Shown piece after piece: positions 48,400 to 60,604 of a DNA stretch of 64,000 bases. The translations under genes were made by a program, and so were the position numbers. Every line of letters starts with the position of its first letter. The stretch's first letter is position 1. The notes under the pieces are model-generated. The model saw only the letters and a list, made by a program, of their open reading frames with translations. It did no database searches and had not been told where the DNA came from. This DNA comes from Paramarasmius palmivorus (lineage: Eukaryota; Basidiomycota; Agaricomycetes; Agaricales; Marasmiaceae): contig JAYKXP010000025.1 in NCBI GenBank assembly GCA_037176845.1, positions 558,001-622,000 on the forward strand, written 5' to 3'.

Positions 48400-51300
48400 A
48401 AGCGGTCGCTTTCTACAAAAGGATTGGGCTTGAAGATACCCTGGTTGATGAAAATATGTGTTCTTTCTCCTTTCGACCTATCAGGTTTCGTTCTTTCTAT
48501 TCCTTACCTTACCTTCGTTCAGTTTGTTACCCTTTGTGTGATTCTATTACTTTGCATGGACATTTAGACAGGATGATCATCTCGTGCCCACCTGCATGAT
48601 GGAGATAATATTAGTTGTAGCGCAGGATTGTCATACTAGGATATCTGTTCTCTTATGCCATCTGTTCTTAATCATGAGTTTGAACTGCAAGGTCAACCGC
48701 CCCGAATAGTTGGTGCCTTGTTCAGGTGAACGAGTGCAAAAACAGTGGTCTACGTATGTACAAAGAAAAGTTTATTGCAAACGAGGCCCACATTGCGGAT
48801 AGAGGGAGTTTATCGAGCGACCTCTTATTCAGCTCTCCTCACCCGTCGGCCGCGTCAACCTTCAACCTTCGCCAAGGGACGAAAATCCTAGGCTGGGGCA
48901 GACAATCGCCATCCTACGACAGCGGCGTAAGTCCGAGTCGGAGATGTTACACATACGAAGTTGCGAAAATAGGAGTGGCACTCATTCGGTGTAACGCTAT
49001 TGCGAGCGGAGAATCGAGGCTTGTGGTGTCAAAACGAAATAGTGAACAACGTAGATGGTAGTGCATTCTTACAAATCTAAGCGAGTATCTTATGGACCTC
49101 CGTGACACCATGTCGGATGGTCCCTTGTTGACTTTAACGTAGTTGACTAAGAGCGAAAGACCTTGTGGCATACTAGGGGGCTAGGGCGTCTTTCCCTTCA
49201 TGGGATAGACAAGAAACAGTCTGGATATGGCGGATAAATGGATGATGGGCGTCCAAAATGGCTTTCAGGAGCTTCGGAATACAGCCTCCGAGAACCTATT
49301 CAAGTGAACCGTTACTCCACCGGCAACATATAGAAGGAAAAGGTTATCAACTCACCCGTGGCTTTCATTAACGGTCGGCACTGCGGGGATTGGGATGGAT
49401 GAGGCTCGGAGAAAGTTTTCTATACCCAGAGCTATCAATTCACTACTGCTTTCAACGACCGCTGAAGGTAGGCTTCCGTGATTCTTATCGGGAGAATATT
49501 GAATGCTGAAATGGCAAAGTTCATCTAAAACCAAGTCAACGTTATTTTTGCGAGTGTTGACAACATTTAAACGCTTCTCGAGAACTCTCGGAGCGCCTTA
49601 GTGGCACACTCATTTTCGTCCAAATACCCGGTTTAAATTCAGGGCATTAGAGGCGCAGGTCCAGACAGAGTAGGGTCTCAATTGCATGAGTTGACTCGGC
49701 GCTTGCTCGACACGGTCGATGATGATTGCTTGCGGGATATGTATGTGGCCGACCGTCAACGAATGGATTGTCCGAGGAACTTTGGATTCTATTGATTTCT
49801 AACAGACGAAGGACTGGGGGATCGCCATCAATACAATTATCAAGAGGTGACGAAGAGACTTACCGTATCACTGCGTCAGGTGCTAGAGACACGCTTGTTT
49901 TGGTTAGATTCATGATATTCTGGGCAATCATTTGGACCTCATTAGCGCTATGTAACCGATTATGATCGAAAGTTAGCATAGCATGTGTGTGGCGCAACTT
50001 CTGTGATAAATCATGGGGTACCCCACAGTACTACCGTGACTCAGCGCACTTCATGAGGCTTCGTGGTGCTTCGACCACCGAAGCTGGAGACTAGTACGGG
50101 ATTTCATAATGGGCTGGACTGCTGAGAACTCTGCAGCAACTTAGTCAGGAACGGACAACTCACCACCTGTCGGAAATAGCGGGAAAGCCAATGAAACCTA
50201 CTCCTTGTTCCTTTCCGGCAGTACCAAGAGCACCAAACATTGTGTGTTGGAAATGCTTTCCAGAAACAGAGGCTGATGGAAGCAGGAACTCGGATGCAAT
50301 CGGTAAGTTCCACGTCAGGGAAAAAGTGCCACGTACGGAAGTCGTTCCGTCAGAAGTTGGAAGCCTTGATGCATGCAATGTCCGCGACACAATGTACTCT
50401 CTGTCAAATCAATGAAAATCTCGGCCAGAGGATAAACCACAGGCCGCCGACCTAATACCAGTTTTGCTGATCTCCAGTTCGAGCCGAAGCAAACTGTTAC
50501 ATTGCTACAGCCTGAGCCTAAGCTCGTCTGTGACCATGGTGCCCAAGCTCCTCCCTGCTCCTCCACGTCGTCCATGGTTCAGGTGAATCAGAATCCGCGT
50601 GCTTCCGACGGCGGGAACTTTGATTCTTTTCATATAGGTAGCCGATACCGAGGTAATAAGAGGCTAGGAGTGACAAATTCAAGCTGCCAGTGTCAGAGCA
50701 TCAGAAGCGTTCGGATTATGCTGAAGTCAGTCTTAGCTGGTAAGTAATCTGTGCTAATTCCGACATGAACTAGGCGATGTATGTTGCGGGTGTTGAATCG
50801 CTCCTTCATTGTCAAGTCCCCTAGCGAGGTCAAGTTTTGCCGATGCCATTCCTACGTACTTTCATATCAGTAAGTTCTTCAGTGAAACGAGTTTCTGGGT
50901 CAAAAAGCTGACATCTCTGCGCTCTTGAACTGGATAGATGCTGTCAGAAGTGGGAAAATCAGAATTACTTCAAGCGCTCAAAAAGTAAAACTGACAATGA
51001 ATAGCTGAGAGAACTTTTGCGAGAGAAAATAAGTCCGGGTACTACCGGCCCGTCCTCAAGCCATGTATCGACATATAAACACAGACAAATACTGCTTTTC
51101 TCATCTCTCATCCATGGGCCATTGCATTAGCTCCGAGTCCTTCTAGGCATGCAATATGCCTTTTACATCTGCTGTTTGCAAGTGTCAGAGCTTTCAAGTC
51201 TCGCGGTAAGTAGGCCCTGGACTGGTCATTACCGATTCTTGGTTCGAATTCTCACCACTCGTGCTTCTCATGATGATGCAGTGTCAAAAACGTCGCCAAG

Positions 51301-52200
51301 TTCGCCACGGAATTCCATCAGCTCGCTACCGAAGTCTGGAGCATTGTATTGGTCCTTTCGGTTTAGGTCTCCCTCCGCTGCATCCCAGGTACATGCGTCT
51401 ACCTTGTCTACTAGGAAGGCGATATGAAATGACATGCCCTTATGGACTAGGTTAGTGTTTCCGACAATTGACATGATCAATTAGTTCTGCTTAGCGAGGG
51501 TATGCATAGGGATTTCACCGGCTTGTTTGAGACATTCCTTGATAAAGATATCGAACTGTTGTTGACCTATTGGCGTTTTCCGTTCGCGGTCTTGGCGCAT
51601 GGAACTTTGCATCCGGTCTCAAGAAAACGTTCCGTATCCCAGAAGCATGGAGCTCCATGGCGATCGGACTTTCCTCGTTAAGTTTCCGCAAGTCGTTCGT
51701 CTTCTTTGACCATTGCGCGTCACGACTATCCCTTTCATGTCATTCGGCAATTCTATGTCATAATGGACTGAATTGTCAGTGATGTAAAGCCCTTACCGAA
51801 TAGGGCATCCACAAACTGGTCGGCCCCCCATTGCCTCTACACATCATCGATAAAGCTCGCGGTTTGTGATAACGGTTCATCACTTCTCCCCATCTCTACA
51901 CACGAACAGCGTTGTGGTCACAAGCCAGAATGATTCGTTTCTTCCACAAAAACATTCCGGTCCAGGACCGATGGCTCTGACAGCGCTCAAGCATGAGTGA
52001 CACGTGAATGCCTGCGGGAAGCTACCACAACCAAATTTAGGGCAGCTGTGATCAGGAGCTGTCATGTTCGTGGCTGGCTTCTACGTCGTCGTACCCTAGC
52101 CTCTTTTGTACCCGGTCTTTCGCAATGATCCCGATCGGATGCTGAACCTGAAAAGCCGCGCGGCGTGGCTTTAGTTTCGCATTAAACGGACTAAGGTTTT
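48400..52200. other. 3.8 kb without a supported gene
   Basis: Open fragments exist but none assembles. Minus 49534-49352 runs to a GTGAGT donor near 49356; minus 50575-50160 has GKHFQHTMFGALGTAGKEQG; plus 51100-51560 splices MPFTSAVCKCQSFQVSR to VKNVAKFATEFHQLATEVWS, which is F-box-like, then hits stops; minus 52065-51880 is cysteine-rich (HSCPKFGCGSFPQAFTCHSC). They look like remnants. Short AT-rich patches lie throughout. Confidence 0.4.
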
Positions 52201-52259
52201 CTGGTATATAATGAGTCGCAGCTGCCACTTCTCATTCCCAGTTCCCCTCCTCCAGTCCT

Positions 52260-54565
52260 ATGGCGTCCTTTTTGTCTACGCTATCCGTCTCGACAGCATT
52301 TACTTATATGCTGGTTGTTGTTCCGTTGCTGTTTCTGTTATACCGCAGACTGTTCCCTTTACAGTCGCAGTTTCCTCCAGGACCGAAGCCCTTTCCCCTT
52401 ATTGGGTATGATTTCCCTTCACATCATGCTTCCTGATTGCTCACCTATTATTGTTCTCGCAGTAATTTACTCCAGATTCCTTCCATCAATCCCGAAGAGA
52501 TCTTCAGAGATTGGTTCGACATATATGGTACGCGGTTCATAACATCTTGGCAATGTCAACTCAAACTACTTCGTAGGGGAGATCATCTTTCTCCGCATCT
52601 TTAGTCAACCAATGGTTGTATTGAACTCTCTCGAGGCCTGTCAAGAGTTATTGGAAAAACGAAGCGCAATATATTCAGACCGGCCCCGCTTTGTGTTGTT
52701 CTCAGAGCTGTAGGTAACCCCTACTCTAACCGGGTGTTGCACTTCCCTAATAGAATTCACAGCATGGGATGGCAAAATGCCTCAACCCACATGCGATAGT
52801 ATGTTCGAGGTATTGCATATATCGCCGTCAGAACTAACTTTGGGCTTGAAGTGGACCCCGATTCCGGAAACATCGTCGCTTTATACATCAAACGTTTAAC
52901 CAACAAGCATCTCAAGGCCTTAAACCCGTTCAAGAAAAAGAAACTTTAATGCTAGTTCAAGGGTTGATACAAACTCCTGACCATTTCATTCAACACATTC
53001 GAAGGTAAGGGGCCCACCTTAGCTCGTTATAGTTCGTTTCTCATCCGGATTAGATTCGCAGCCGCTACCATTCTAAAGGTCACTTATGGTGCAGAGGTAA
53101 CGTCTGTCGACGACGTCTACATCCAACTAGGTTAGTGGGTGCTTTTAGTCTATGGAATGGTCGTCACTGATGAGATTCATTCATACCAATAGCGGAACGA
53201 GCTGGGACTTTGACTGTTCAGTCGGGGACACCCGCGGCTACGCTAGTCGACTTTTTCCCTTTCTTGAGGTGAAAGCTATGTCTTGTCTTCCTACTCCAAA
53301 GCGAGCTAATCCCATGCTCGTAGACATATTCCTACATGGGCACCCTTGTCCGGTTTTAAACGCAATGCCGCAATAGTGAAAGAAGCTGTGGACAAGATGA
53401 TGAGCGTGCCGTATGAAATGGTCAAGAATAAGATGGTACGCAAGACAGCTTAGAATGTGAATACAAGCTAATGGTACGAAATAGAAATCCGGCACCGTGT
53501 CACCGTGCCTTACATCGAGGCTTCTAGAAACGTATAGTCGTTCAGGAGCAATTTCAGTAACCCATGAGGACGAACAAGACATCAAGGGTGTTGCTGGCAC
53601 AATGTTTGCTGGTTCGTTTATTTTCGCTCCATAGGTCCTACAACCCCGTACTCATGCCTTCTCTAGCTGCTGAAGATACGGTACCGAGGTTCAATGCATC
53701 AAACGAGAGGTCCGATTCTGACCACTGACTAGACAATATGTGTGCTTGCCTCCTTCGTTTTGGCGATGGTCCTCCACCCGGAAGTGTTCAAGAAGGCTCA
53801 ACGTGAAATGGACAGGGTCGTCGGAGGTGATAGACTTCCTACGACTGAAGACCGGGAATCTCTTCCCTATCTTGAATGTATTCTGAAAGAAGTTCTGCGG
53901 TGAGTCACGGCCCTCTTCTTTCTGTCGCAAGACCTCATGTCATGTAAACCAGGTGGAACCCACCTGTTCCTCTCGGCCTGCCGCATCGGTTAATGGAAGA
54001 TGACGTTTATAGGGGGTATCACGTTCCTAAGGGAAGCACAGTGATTGCAAACATCTAGTAAGTTCACACCTAATCATTTTTCTGGGCCTGAAGCAAACTG
54101 TGTTTACAGTAACATATTAAAGAGCTGCCCTCAACCTGAAGTCTTTTCCCCCGAACGCTACATAGATTCTTTCTACCATATAGATCCCATTGACGCCGTG
54201 TTTGGCTTTGGGCGAAGGTGAGTTATTGATGCAGTTTCTGGTTTATTTCGGTCCCTCAACGTCAAACCCATATGTAGAAAATGTCCTGGCCGACACTTTG
54301 CCGACACCGGTATTTGGCTCGTTTTTGCTACTATGATTGCGACCGTGGATATCTCAAAGTCGAAGGATGACGCTGGTAGAGAGATCACGCCTGAGGTTGC
54401 CTTCTGTAGCGGTTTTGTTCGGTAAGTCTTCATTGACCACCTTGTTTTTGTGTTCCAACTGATCTTTTTCCAAGGCACCCAAAACCGTTCGCTTGTAGCG
54501 TCCGCCCACGGTCAGAGAGAACAGGTCGCATGATCGAACAATCCCTCACCGAACTGGACCTTTAA
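52260..54565 (+). CDS. Cytochrome P450 monooxygenase
   Basis: Fifteen exons splice in one frame to 517 aa: 52260-52405, 52463-52527, 52577-52709, 52763-52798, 52852-53004, 53054-53130, 53193-53268, 53324-53435, 53485-53611, 53667-53680, 53733-53899, 53953-54057, 54110-54217, 54278-54421, 54475-54565. An N-terminal membrane anchor (about residues 13-32) is followed by the proline hinge FPPGPKPFP. The I-helix reads AAAEDTT, the K-helix ExxR is EVLR, PERY precedes the heme loop, and the heme motif is [14 protein letters not shown] with the cysteine ligand. It is a class II, ER-anchored fungal P450 using a P450 reductase. The phrases [15 protein letters not shown] and RHRRF-like RKHRRF resemble the CYP64-type (O-methylsterigmatocystin oxidoreductase-like) proteins common in basidiomycetes. 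The substrate is unknown. The glycine usual in the I-helix AGxDT is replaced by A, and the segment before PERY is slightly short. Confidence 0.92.
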
Positions 54566-56510
54566 CAAACGTTTCCCCGACATGGCCTTCATTCTTGTTT
54601 GCTGGGCCTCCACTTTTTATGTATAATTCTATCATTATGCGAACTCTCTAAACGCACTCGATATTAGCGTGCTGTTGTATGTCCAAGGACAATACTTTTA
54701 TTGGGTAGTGTATTTTATTTGTAACTTTTCCGTGTATAGTAATTGTACCAGACGACGCGTCAATCCGGAAAGATATAGCTTTCAGGACATGCCAAATGAT
54801 GATGCACAAGTTGCAGTTCAGCGTGGTATCGTTGGTTTTTGTGGGGATATGAAGGTCTACCGTCAGACCAATGTGACCCTCCTTCGCATCCCATTTGTAC
54901 TTGGACAAAGTCAAATTTGGACTATGAAGTTTTTTGAGTCCGGCCGAATCGCACCACTCCCATGATGGCCTGCAACGATACGAGTCCTTCTAACAGTCCA
55001 TCAACTTGTATGGGAAATCAGACCCGCAATCAACAAGACGAAGTGCGAGACCGAATGTGCACTGGCTGAACGCATAAGGATGTTGGTTTGACGGGTCGTT
55101 CCATTACGATCTGGTAGTTCTGTTACAGACAGCCTTGAACCAGTTCCCATCCAGCTGGCTGCTGCGGAAACCTGACACCACTACGGATTTGAAACCGTTA
55201 CTGCGTTCGCCGACTTCTGTGCATACCCCATCACCCATCAAACACCCCAAAACACATTCAGCGAATAGCCGGCGCCCAGTCGCTGTGAATTGTCGAATGA
55301 AACAAGCGCGATTGTTGCCCTGTCGTGGTGGACTCGCGTTGTACACGCGTCCAGCAGAATCAGATAGATCAACGGTGTACAAGTTGGTGCGGGTATTCCC
55401 ACCGTCGCGAAGGATTGGTGTACCTAGGCACTCCACACAGTGCGCCGGAAATAAAGGATGGTAAAATGTGGTCGGGCATCCTCGGCTACACGTTCTGAAG
55501 AGTCGCGTAGCCTCCAGCTGGGGCTTCCCCAAGGTGACCCTCATCCGATATGGTTAGCTGTTTAAACCTATTCGGATGCTCCTCGGGGTTATTGGCTAAC
55601 AAGTTGAAGCGCCGCGGGAAGAGATAAGTGCCTGATTGACCGTGAAGGCCACCAGCAAATGGGGATTGGAAGTAGGAATTGTGTAGAAGGCCAAAGTCAT
55701 GGAGAACCGTCCATGTTGTCAATCAGCTCGGCGTTGGAGCCAGGAACTCTGGACTCTATGTTAGACTGTACAACTCCTCGTATTGCGGCAAGCGAAGATG
55801 GTCCGCGTCATTTACCGAGTTGATGCAGGATCCCTCTAGGTCAGAAGACATCTGTGCTTAGTACGACTATCCGAAGTTCCATACGGTATACTCAGAAGTC
55901 CGATGAATAGGGAAGGAGAGCGATAAGTCGCTGGATTGCCGTTCTGTTAGCGCAATGGAATGACAGAGACACGAAATTCGAAGTAGATATCCATCCTGAC
56001 ATCGTTCAGATGTATTTGATATTCGGAATCGCTTTTGCGAAGAGAATTGTGATTCGCGAAAATACTGGGTCCGAGTCATAGACGAACACGCAAATCTCTG
56101 CTACCCGGAGGCACATGTTGCCAGTTACACGCTACGTGTGTCCAGTGAAAGGCATGCTGAGGATCGTCGACTTGCCGGCGGTGTGTGTAAACGAGGCGAC
56201 TTCATGTTATTTAACGAGCATCATATACAGGCTGGCATATGATGCCATGAAGGACAGGGTGGGAAAGGGTGCAGTGGCCACACCCTAAACTGCGAGACCG
56301 GAGACCAGCTGCCACCCATTTTACGCTTTGACATCACCATCCGAGTTTCGAAGATCCACACCTGAGGCAGGGTAACGCTGCTTCTTTCTCGGCTGCAGGT
56401 ATCCGTTGCTTTCGCGGGTATGAATAGTTTACTCGCTTTCCTACTCTCCAAGTACTCCGGCGTTAGACAAGAGTGGGTGTCCACACGACCTTTTGAGTAC
56501 ATGGATTCGA
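54566..56510. other. Intergenic region with weak frames
   Basis: Only isolated frames are present. The minus frame 55544-55104 (146 codons, nine or more cysteines, contains CFIRQFTATGRRLFAECVLG) and the minus frame 55722-55486 (FPRRFNLLANNPEEHPNRFK) look coding-like and lie next to each other, but no splice joins them and no family is recognised. A plus frame overlaps the first as a shadow or vice versa. Confidence 0.35.
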
Positions 56511-56511
56511 A

Positions 56512-58277
56512 TCATTCGATTAGATTCCGATTGGTTCGGCGATCCTTAGAAGGAAGTGAGAATCGCTCGATGTGACCCAAGAACTCTGATAGTGGAGTAT
56601 ATGAGTTAAGAAGATAGTCAAGGGAAACTCTATTGACCTTCCATTCACTGTTATTAGCGATCAAAGACCTGAGGCTGGGTATCCTTCCCATGATTACACC
56701 CGCATCGGCCAATGATAAACGTAAATCGCCATTTCCATCAACATCGCGCAGACTGACGGACAATGCACACAAACTGCGCATGTTCGGGTGCGAAGGATAG
56801 ACTGATAGCTACCATACGGGTTTGAAGTTAGAAAACTGTAATTTCTTACGAGGCGAGTATGCACTAACCAAGGCGTTTCGGCTTGTTGCAAAAGTAAGCT
56901 CTTCTAAACTGTTACACTTGGCATATATGCATTCCAGAGTATCGGCGCCAAAGAAGATATTCGGCATTCGCAATAACCGAAGCGTCGAGGCATGGTGAAG
57001 GACAATATACTGCACGAAGCGATGGAAATTCTCGTCTCTGCCCATGTCACCGTTGATAGCCTCTCCGTTATCGTCAATTAGGTGGAGTTCTTCTAGAGGA
57101 CAGGAGCTCATAATTGCCTGTACCCAGCTGCAGAGGCCACTGCTGTCCGATTGACTCTGAGGTCCAAAATATCGAATAGTTAGAGATATCAAGGAAAGCC
57201 GGTAACAGTTTTCCGGTATTTCCTGAATACACTTAATCAGGAACCCGATGAAACCAAGTGAACTGCTACTTACTTCATCATATTGAAGTGATAGGAACCG
57301 CAAGTCAGGCAGGCTCGCCAAGGCGGAGAAAAGACTTGACTCCGACTGTGCACCCAAGTAGCCAATGGAAAGTGTGCGAATGCGTTTCAAGTTGGCAAGT
57401 TCCGCATAGAGGACATGTGAAGGTATTGCACAACAGATTCCCTGGACGACCTTGAATTTCATATACGACATGGAGGGAAGAACCATTACTTACCTCGAGG
57501 TGTAATTCCACTAGGGATCCTGACATGCGCCCTAACCAACCCTCAGAGAGGAGCTTGGTAAAGGCCGACAGGGGGTCCCTGATAGTTAAAGCTTTCAAAC
57601 CAACTATCTTCCTTAAATAGGCCAAATATGCATCATTGAGAGAGGACCTATTCACTGAAAGTTCCTGAAGTTGTGTCGATTGACTAAGGGTCTCTAGTAC
57701 TCCAGAGAAGAGCTCTGAGTAATATGAAGACGGAAGCAGTGCGACAGAGCGGATGTTCGGGAACGTCTTGACGGCTCTATCAAGTATCCGAGACAGTATC
57801 TCGCGATTCTCTGCAGTCGACGAACGTAGGGAAAGATAGCCTAGTTGTTTGGTGAGTGGTATATTAAGGCAAGACAACACTGGCAATCACCTCTGACTTC
57901 CAGACGTCTGACATACCGCGCATTTCGAGATCTAGTGGCAGAAAACAACACTGGGATATCCTGTGTGATTCGGAAACTGCATCAGACTGGTTTTGACCAC
58001 TGTCAGAAGAGCAACAACACACCGTTTCCTCCAGACTGCGCTGACGGTATCCATACCAATATGGCGGTTCGAAGATTATGATGCGATACAAAAGACGTGT
58101 CGCTGCATGATTAGCATCCCTGCTCAGAAGAGCACATCGGGAGAGCGTTCGTTTGTCTTCTTCGAGGTGCTGGCAGATGCAATGCAGAATGTCAAATGGC
58201 AAATGAGGAGACTTGTCGTCGATAAGGACAGTATTGTCCTGTTCACGACGATTGCAGAGGGCCACGTCCACAGCCAT
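56512..58277 (-). CDS. F-box/leucine-rich-repeat-like protein
   Basis: The start is the ATG at 58277 (MAVDVALCNRREQ). The F-box follows: LPFDILHCICQHLEED, then LSRCALLSRDANHAATRLLY. After an uncertain intron around 57985-57890, a long exon to 57494 has leucine-rich phrases (QLGYLSLRSSTAENREILSR, TQLQELSVNRSSLNDAYLAY, VGLKALTIRDPL). The next exon runs about 57450-56850 (LKRIRTLSIGYLG, LRFLSLQYDE, CPLEELHLIDD, NSLEELTFATSRNALVSAYS). The last exon is 56801-56512 (MRSLCALSVSLRDVDGNG, IPSLRSLIANNSEWK). The donor GTAAGA at 56849 is required to keep frame. The role is presumably target recruitment to an SCF ubiquitin ligase, target unknown. The first intron was not resolved. Confidence 0.75.
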
Positions 58278-58329
58278 ATCACAGAGGGCCTCCGAGAAGA
58301 AAATTTTGAGCACGACAACCGGTGATGAA

Positions 58330-59085
58330 CCAGAGTACCACTCACCTAAGTTGCCTTAGTGATTCCCCACAAAGATAAGCATCTCCTCCGTAAATTCAAC
58401 AACCTACGGCCGAATGCCATTGCGGATTTTGAGGACTTCAATCTACTTCAATGCGGTTGAAGACAAAGCTCGGGGGTCGGGATTCGGCATTGTACCCAGA
58501 CCGGACCGAAAATCCTATCTAACTCCGAACACCCCCGAATTGCCTCTTTCTCTTGACCATCATGTTCTAAGTCCTCTTACTCTCAGGGTGCCTCAGTGTT
58601 CATGTGTAGTGCATCATACAAGAAGGCACATTAGGCATTACTTGAAGCCCGAATCAAACATGCTTTCATTCGGGAGAAGACACAGTCCAGGTTCTGGACG
58701 ATCCACCAGAACCCCGGAGCGGGATTTTATTCAGGTATCAGAAGTCCCCGGTGTGTGCGGAGTCCGAGCCTTCTTGGTTGCATAAACTCATTTGTATAGT
58801 AACGCCATCTCGTTCCTTTCCTTCTCATGTTCCAGACAACGCGTTTCAGGAGCGACCCTTGAATTAGAACATATGCTGGTCGCGTCAGTATAACCCATGA
58901 CTATTGAACTACATTCGTAAGTGTCAAAAATCTATTCAAAGTCTGAAAGAAGCCCGCTGAGCTATCTCCTTCAAAGTTGCTGTTCTCTCAGGTTCCCAGA
59001 ACATCACACACAGCTGGTCATGAGGCGCGTTTGCAGCTGCAGAATACAGCACTCTCCTTCCCCATCTCCTCTAACATGCACCTGT
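58330..59085. other. Intergenic region
   Basis: The plus frame 58414-58785 has 123 codons with no domain and no context. Otherwise nothing is seen. It contains the promoter side of the F-box/LRR gene. Confidence 0.4.
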
Positions 59086-59089
59086 ACTA

Positions 59090-59990
59090 GGATCGTATGA
59101 CATCCCCTCTCATTTCTGCCTCTTCTGCCACAATCGTGGTGTCCGGAAAGTCCCTAAAGACTCCTTTGATGTCCTCGTCGCCGTTCGGGATTACGGGGAA
59201 CCTATAATTCGAGCGCTGGTTAGTGATCATGCTCACTCCTGGAACAAATCGTAGCGCAAAATTAGCAGAAGGAGAGAAGCAAGAGAGCTCCATGTTTGGT
59301 GCAGTCCGCTCAACTCGGTCGAAGTGCAGTACCTTACGAGTTGATAGGCGAGAATTCCTCCACATGAATTTCCGACAATGGCGATGTTTTCTGGAGAGAA
59401 GTTGAGCTCACTAATAAGGTAGTATTAGGCGAGAATGTCGAGCAAAGCCGCAGGGAACGGGTTGGAGACTGGTACAGACGATGCAAGCCTGTGTTTCAAA
59501 GCACAAACTTTTTGGTCATCGGTGACGTGTTCTAGGTTGATCCGCAAGCTGCAACAAACTTGCGTAGGACGATGGCTTACCATGCAAGCAGTAAGACACC
59601 CTGGAACCGCTTTTTCTCCTACAGTGCCACCTGCACCTCTGGTATCGTACCCAAACCCACCGGCTCTATCATTCGCCTTTGCAATGTGGCGGATGGAGCC
59701 GACAAGTAGCTTGTCAGGTAGTGGCTCAACCCAAGCGAATCCGTCCGACTCTTCGTTAGGAAGGCTCGTCTCGAACAGTGTCGCCAGTGTCGGTCATCTT
59801 GACATAGACTAACCATCCGAGTACCAGGTACTTCGGAGACGTTCGGAAACAAGTTCCGCAAAACCCAAAATGGCAGATGTTGGAGTAAAGACTAGTATCG
59901 ATATATGAAAGCCATGGCTAACTGTTGTCAACGAAGGGGCGCCTGAAATTGTATCGTGCTTCGCCAACACCAAAGGGGACCTACATATCA
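59090..59990 (-). pseudogene. Broken alpha/beta hydrolase (lipase/esterase type)
   Basis: On the minus strand an alpha/beta hydrolase nucleophile segment is clear: ENIAIVGNSCGGILAYQLVR near 59401-59330, with GNSCGG as the elbow. Directly before it, LLDILA is followed by an in-frame TAA at 59425-59427 and then YYLISELNFSP, where family members continue. After the elbow, the expected sequence moves through at least one more frame to ANFALRFVPGVSMITNQRSN near 59255-59200 and ends GDEDIKGVFRDFPDTTIVAE near 59180-59120. Upstream pieces near 59600-59500 (INLEHVTDDQKVCALKHRL) fit only partly. It is probably a relic; an unrecognised intron could explain the stop but not all frame changes. Confidence 0.6.
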
Positions 59991-59999
59991 TGTAAGGAT

Positions 60000-60600
60000 G
60001 GTTTGTCGCTAGCCTGGGAAGCAGGGTAGATCGCCGAGACTACCAGGATCTCGTGGGTGTAGCAGGTGTGGGTCCCAGATTGCTCGTGTGTCTTGTGGAC
60101 TTGACTTGAAATTCAGCCGATTCACATCTTGACCCATCGGGGTGGAAGCGAGATCCCAGTAATGGAGAATAGGCATTAGAGTTTTCGGCCCTGGGAGTCC
60201 TAACTTGGGAGTCCGCCGTATGGTACTTCCTTGTGAATATGTCAGGACAACGAGGAGCCATGTACATTTCTGGTGCACGGATTAAGGTGCCGATGTTGAC
60301 GCGAAGCTTGCGGGTGTGAGAACTTGCTTTCCTCCGAAATTTATGTAAACTGTGCTCTACTTCTTACATCTAACTGCCACTTTACTTGACTGCAATCCCA
60401 TGTCGAGCCACGTCTTGAACTCAGGCTTCAGCTTGAACAGATGAAGAAAATGATCTCCATCTTTACCGTAACGCTTTGTCATTTTCCATCACGTTGTATC
60501 ATGATCATGACCGTTCTGGAGTGAGACAGCGTATATCGAAACAACCATCCGAAACAGCCTCTTACCTAGGACCTCCTTCTCTCGCTCAGGGAGCAGCAAT
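60000..60600. other. Intergenic region upstream of the epoxide hydrolase
   Basis: A minus frame near 60270-60050 (APRCPDIFTRKYHTADSQVR) is protein-like but isolated. A possible promoter of the hydrolase gene lies at 60350-60600. Confidence 0.4.
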
Positions 60601-60604
60601 TCTT

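Noticed and set aside
51230..51265. GGTTCGAATTC, resembling a tRNA T-arm
   Set aside because: The flanking bases do not form a T-stem, and no A-box, anticodon stem or acceptor stem is present upstream.
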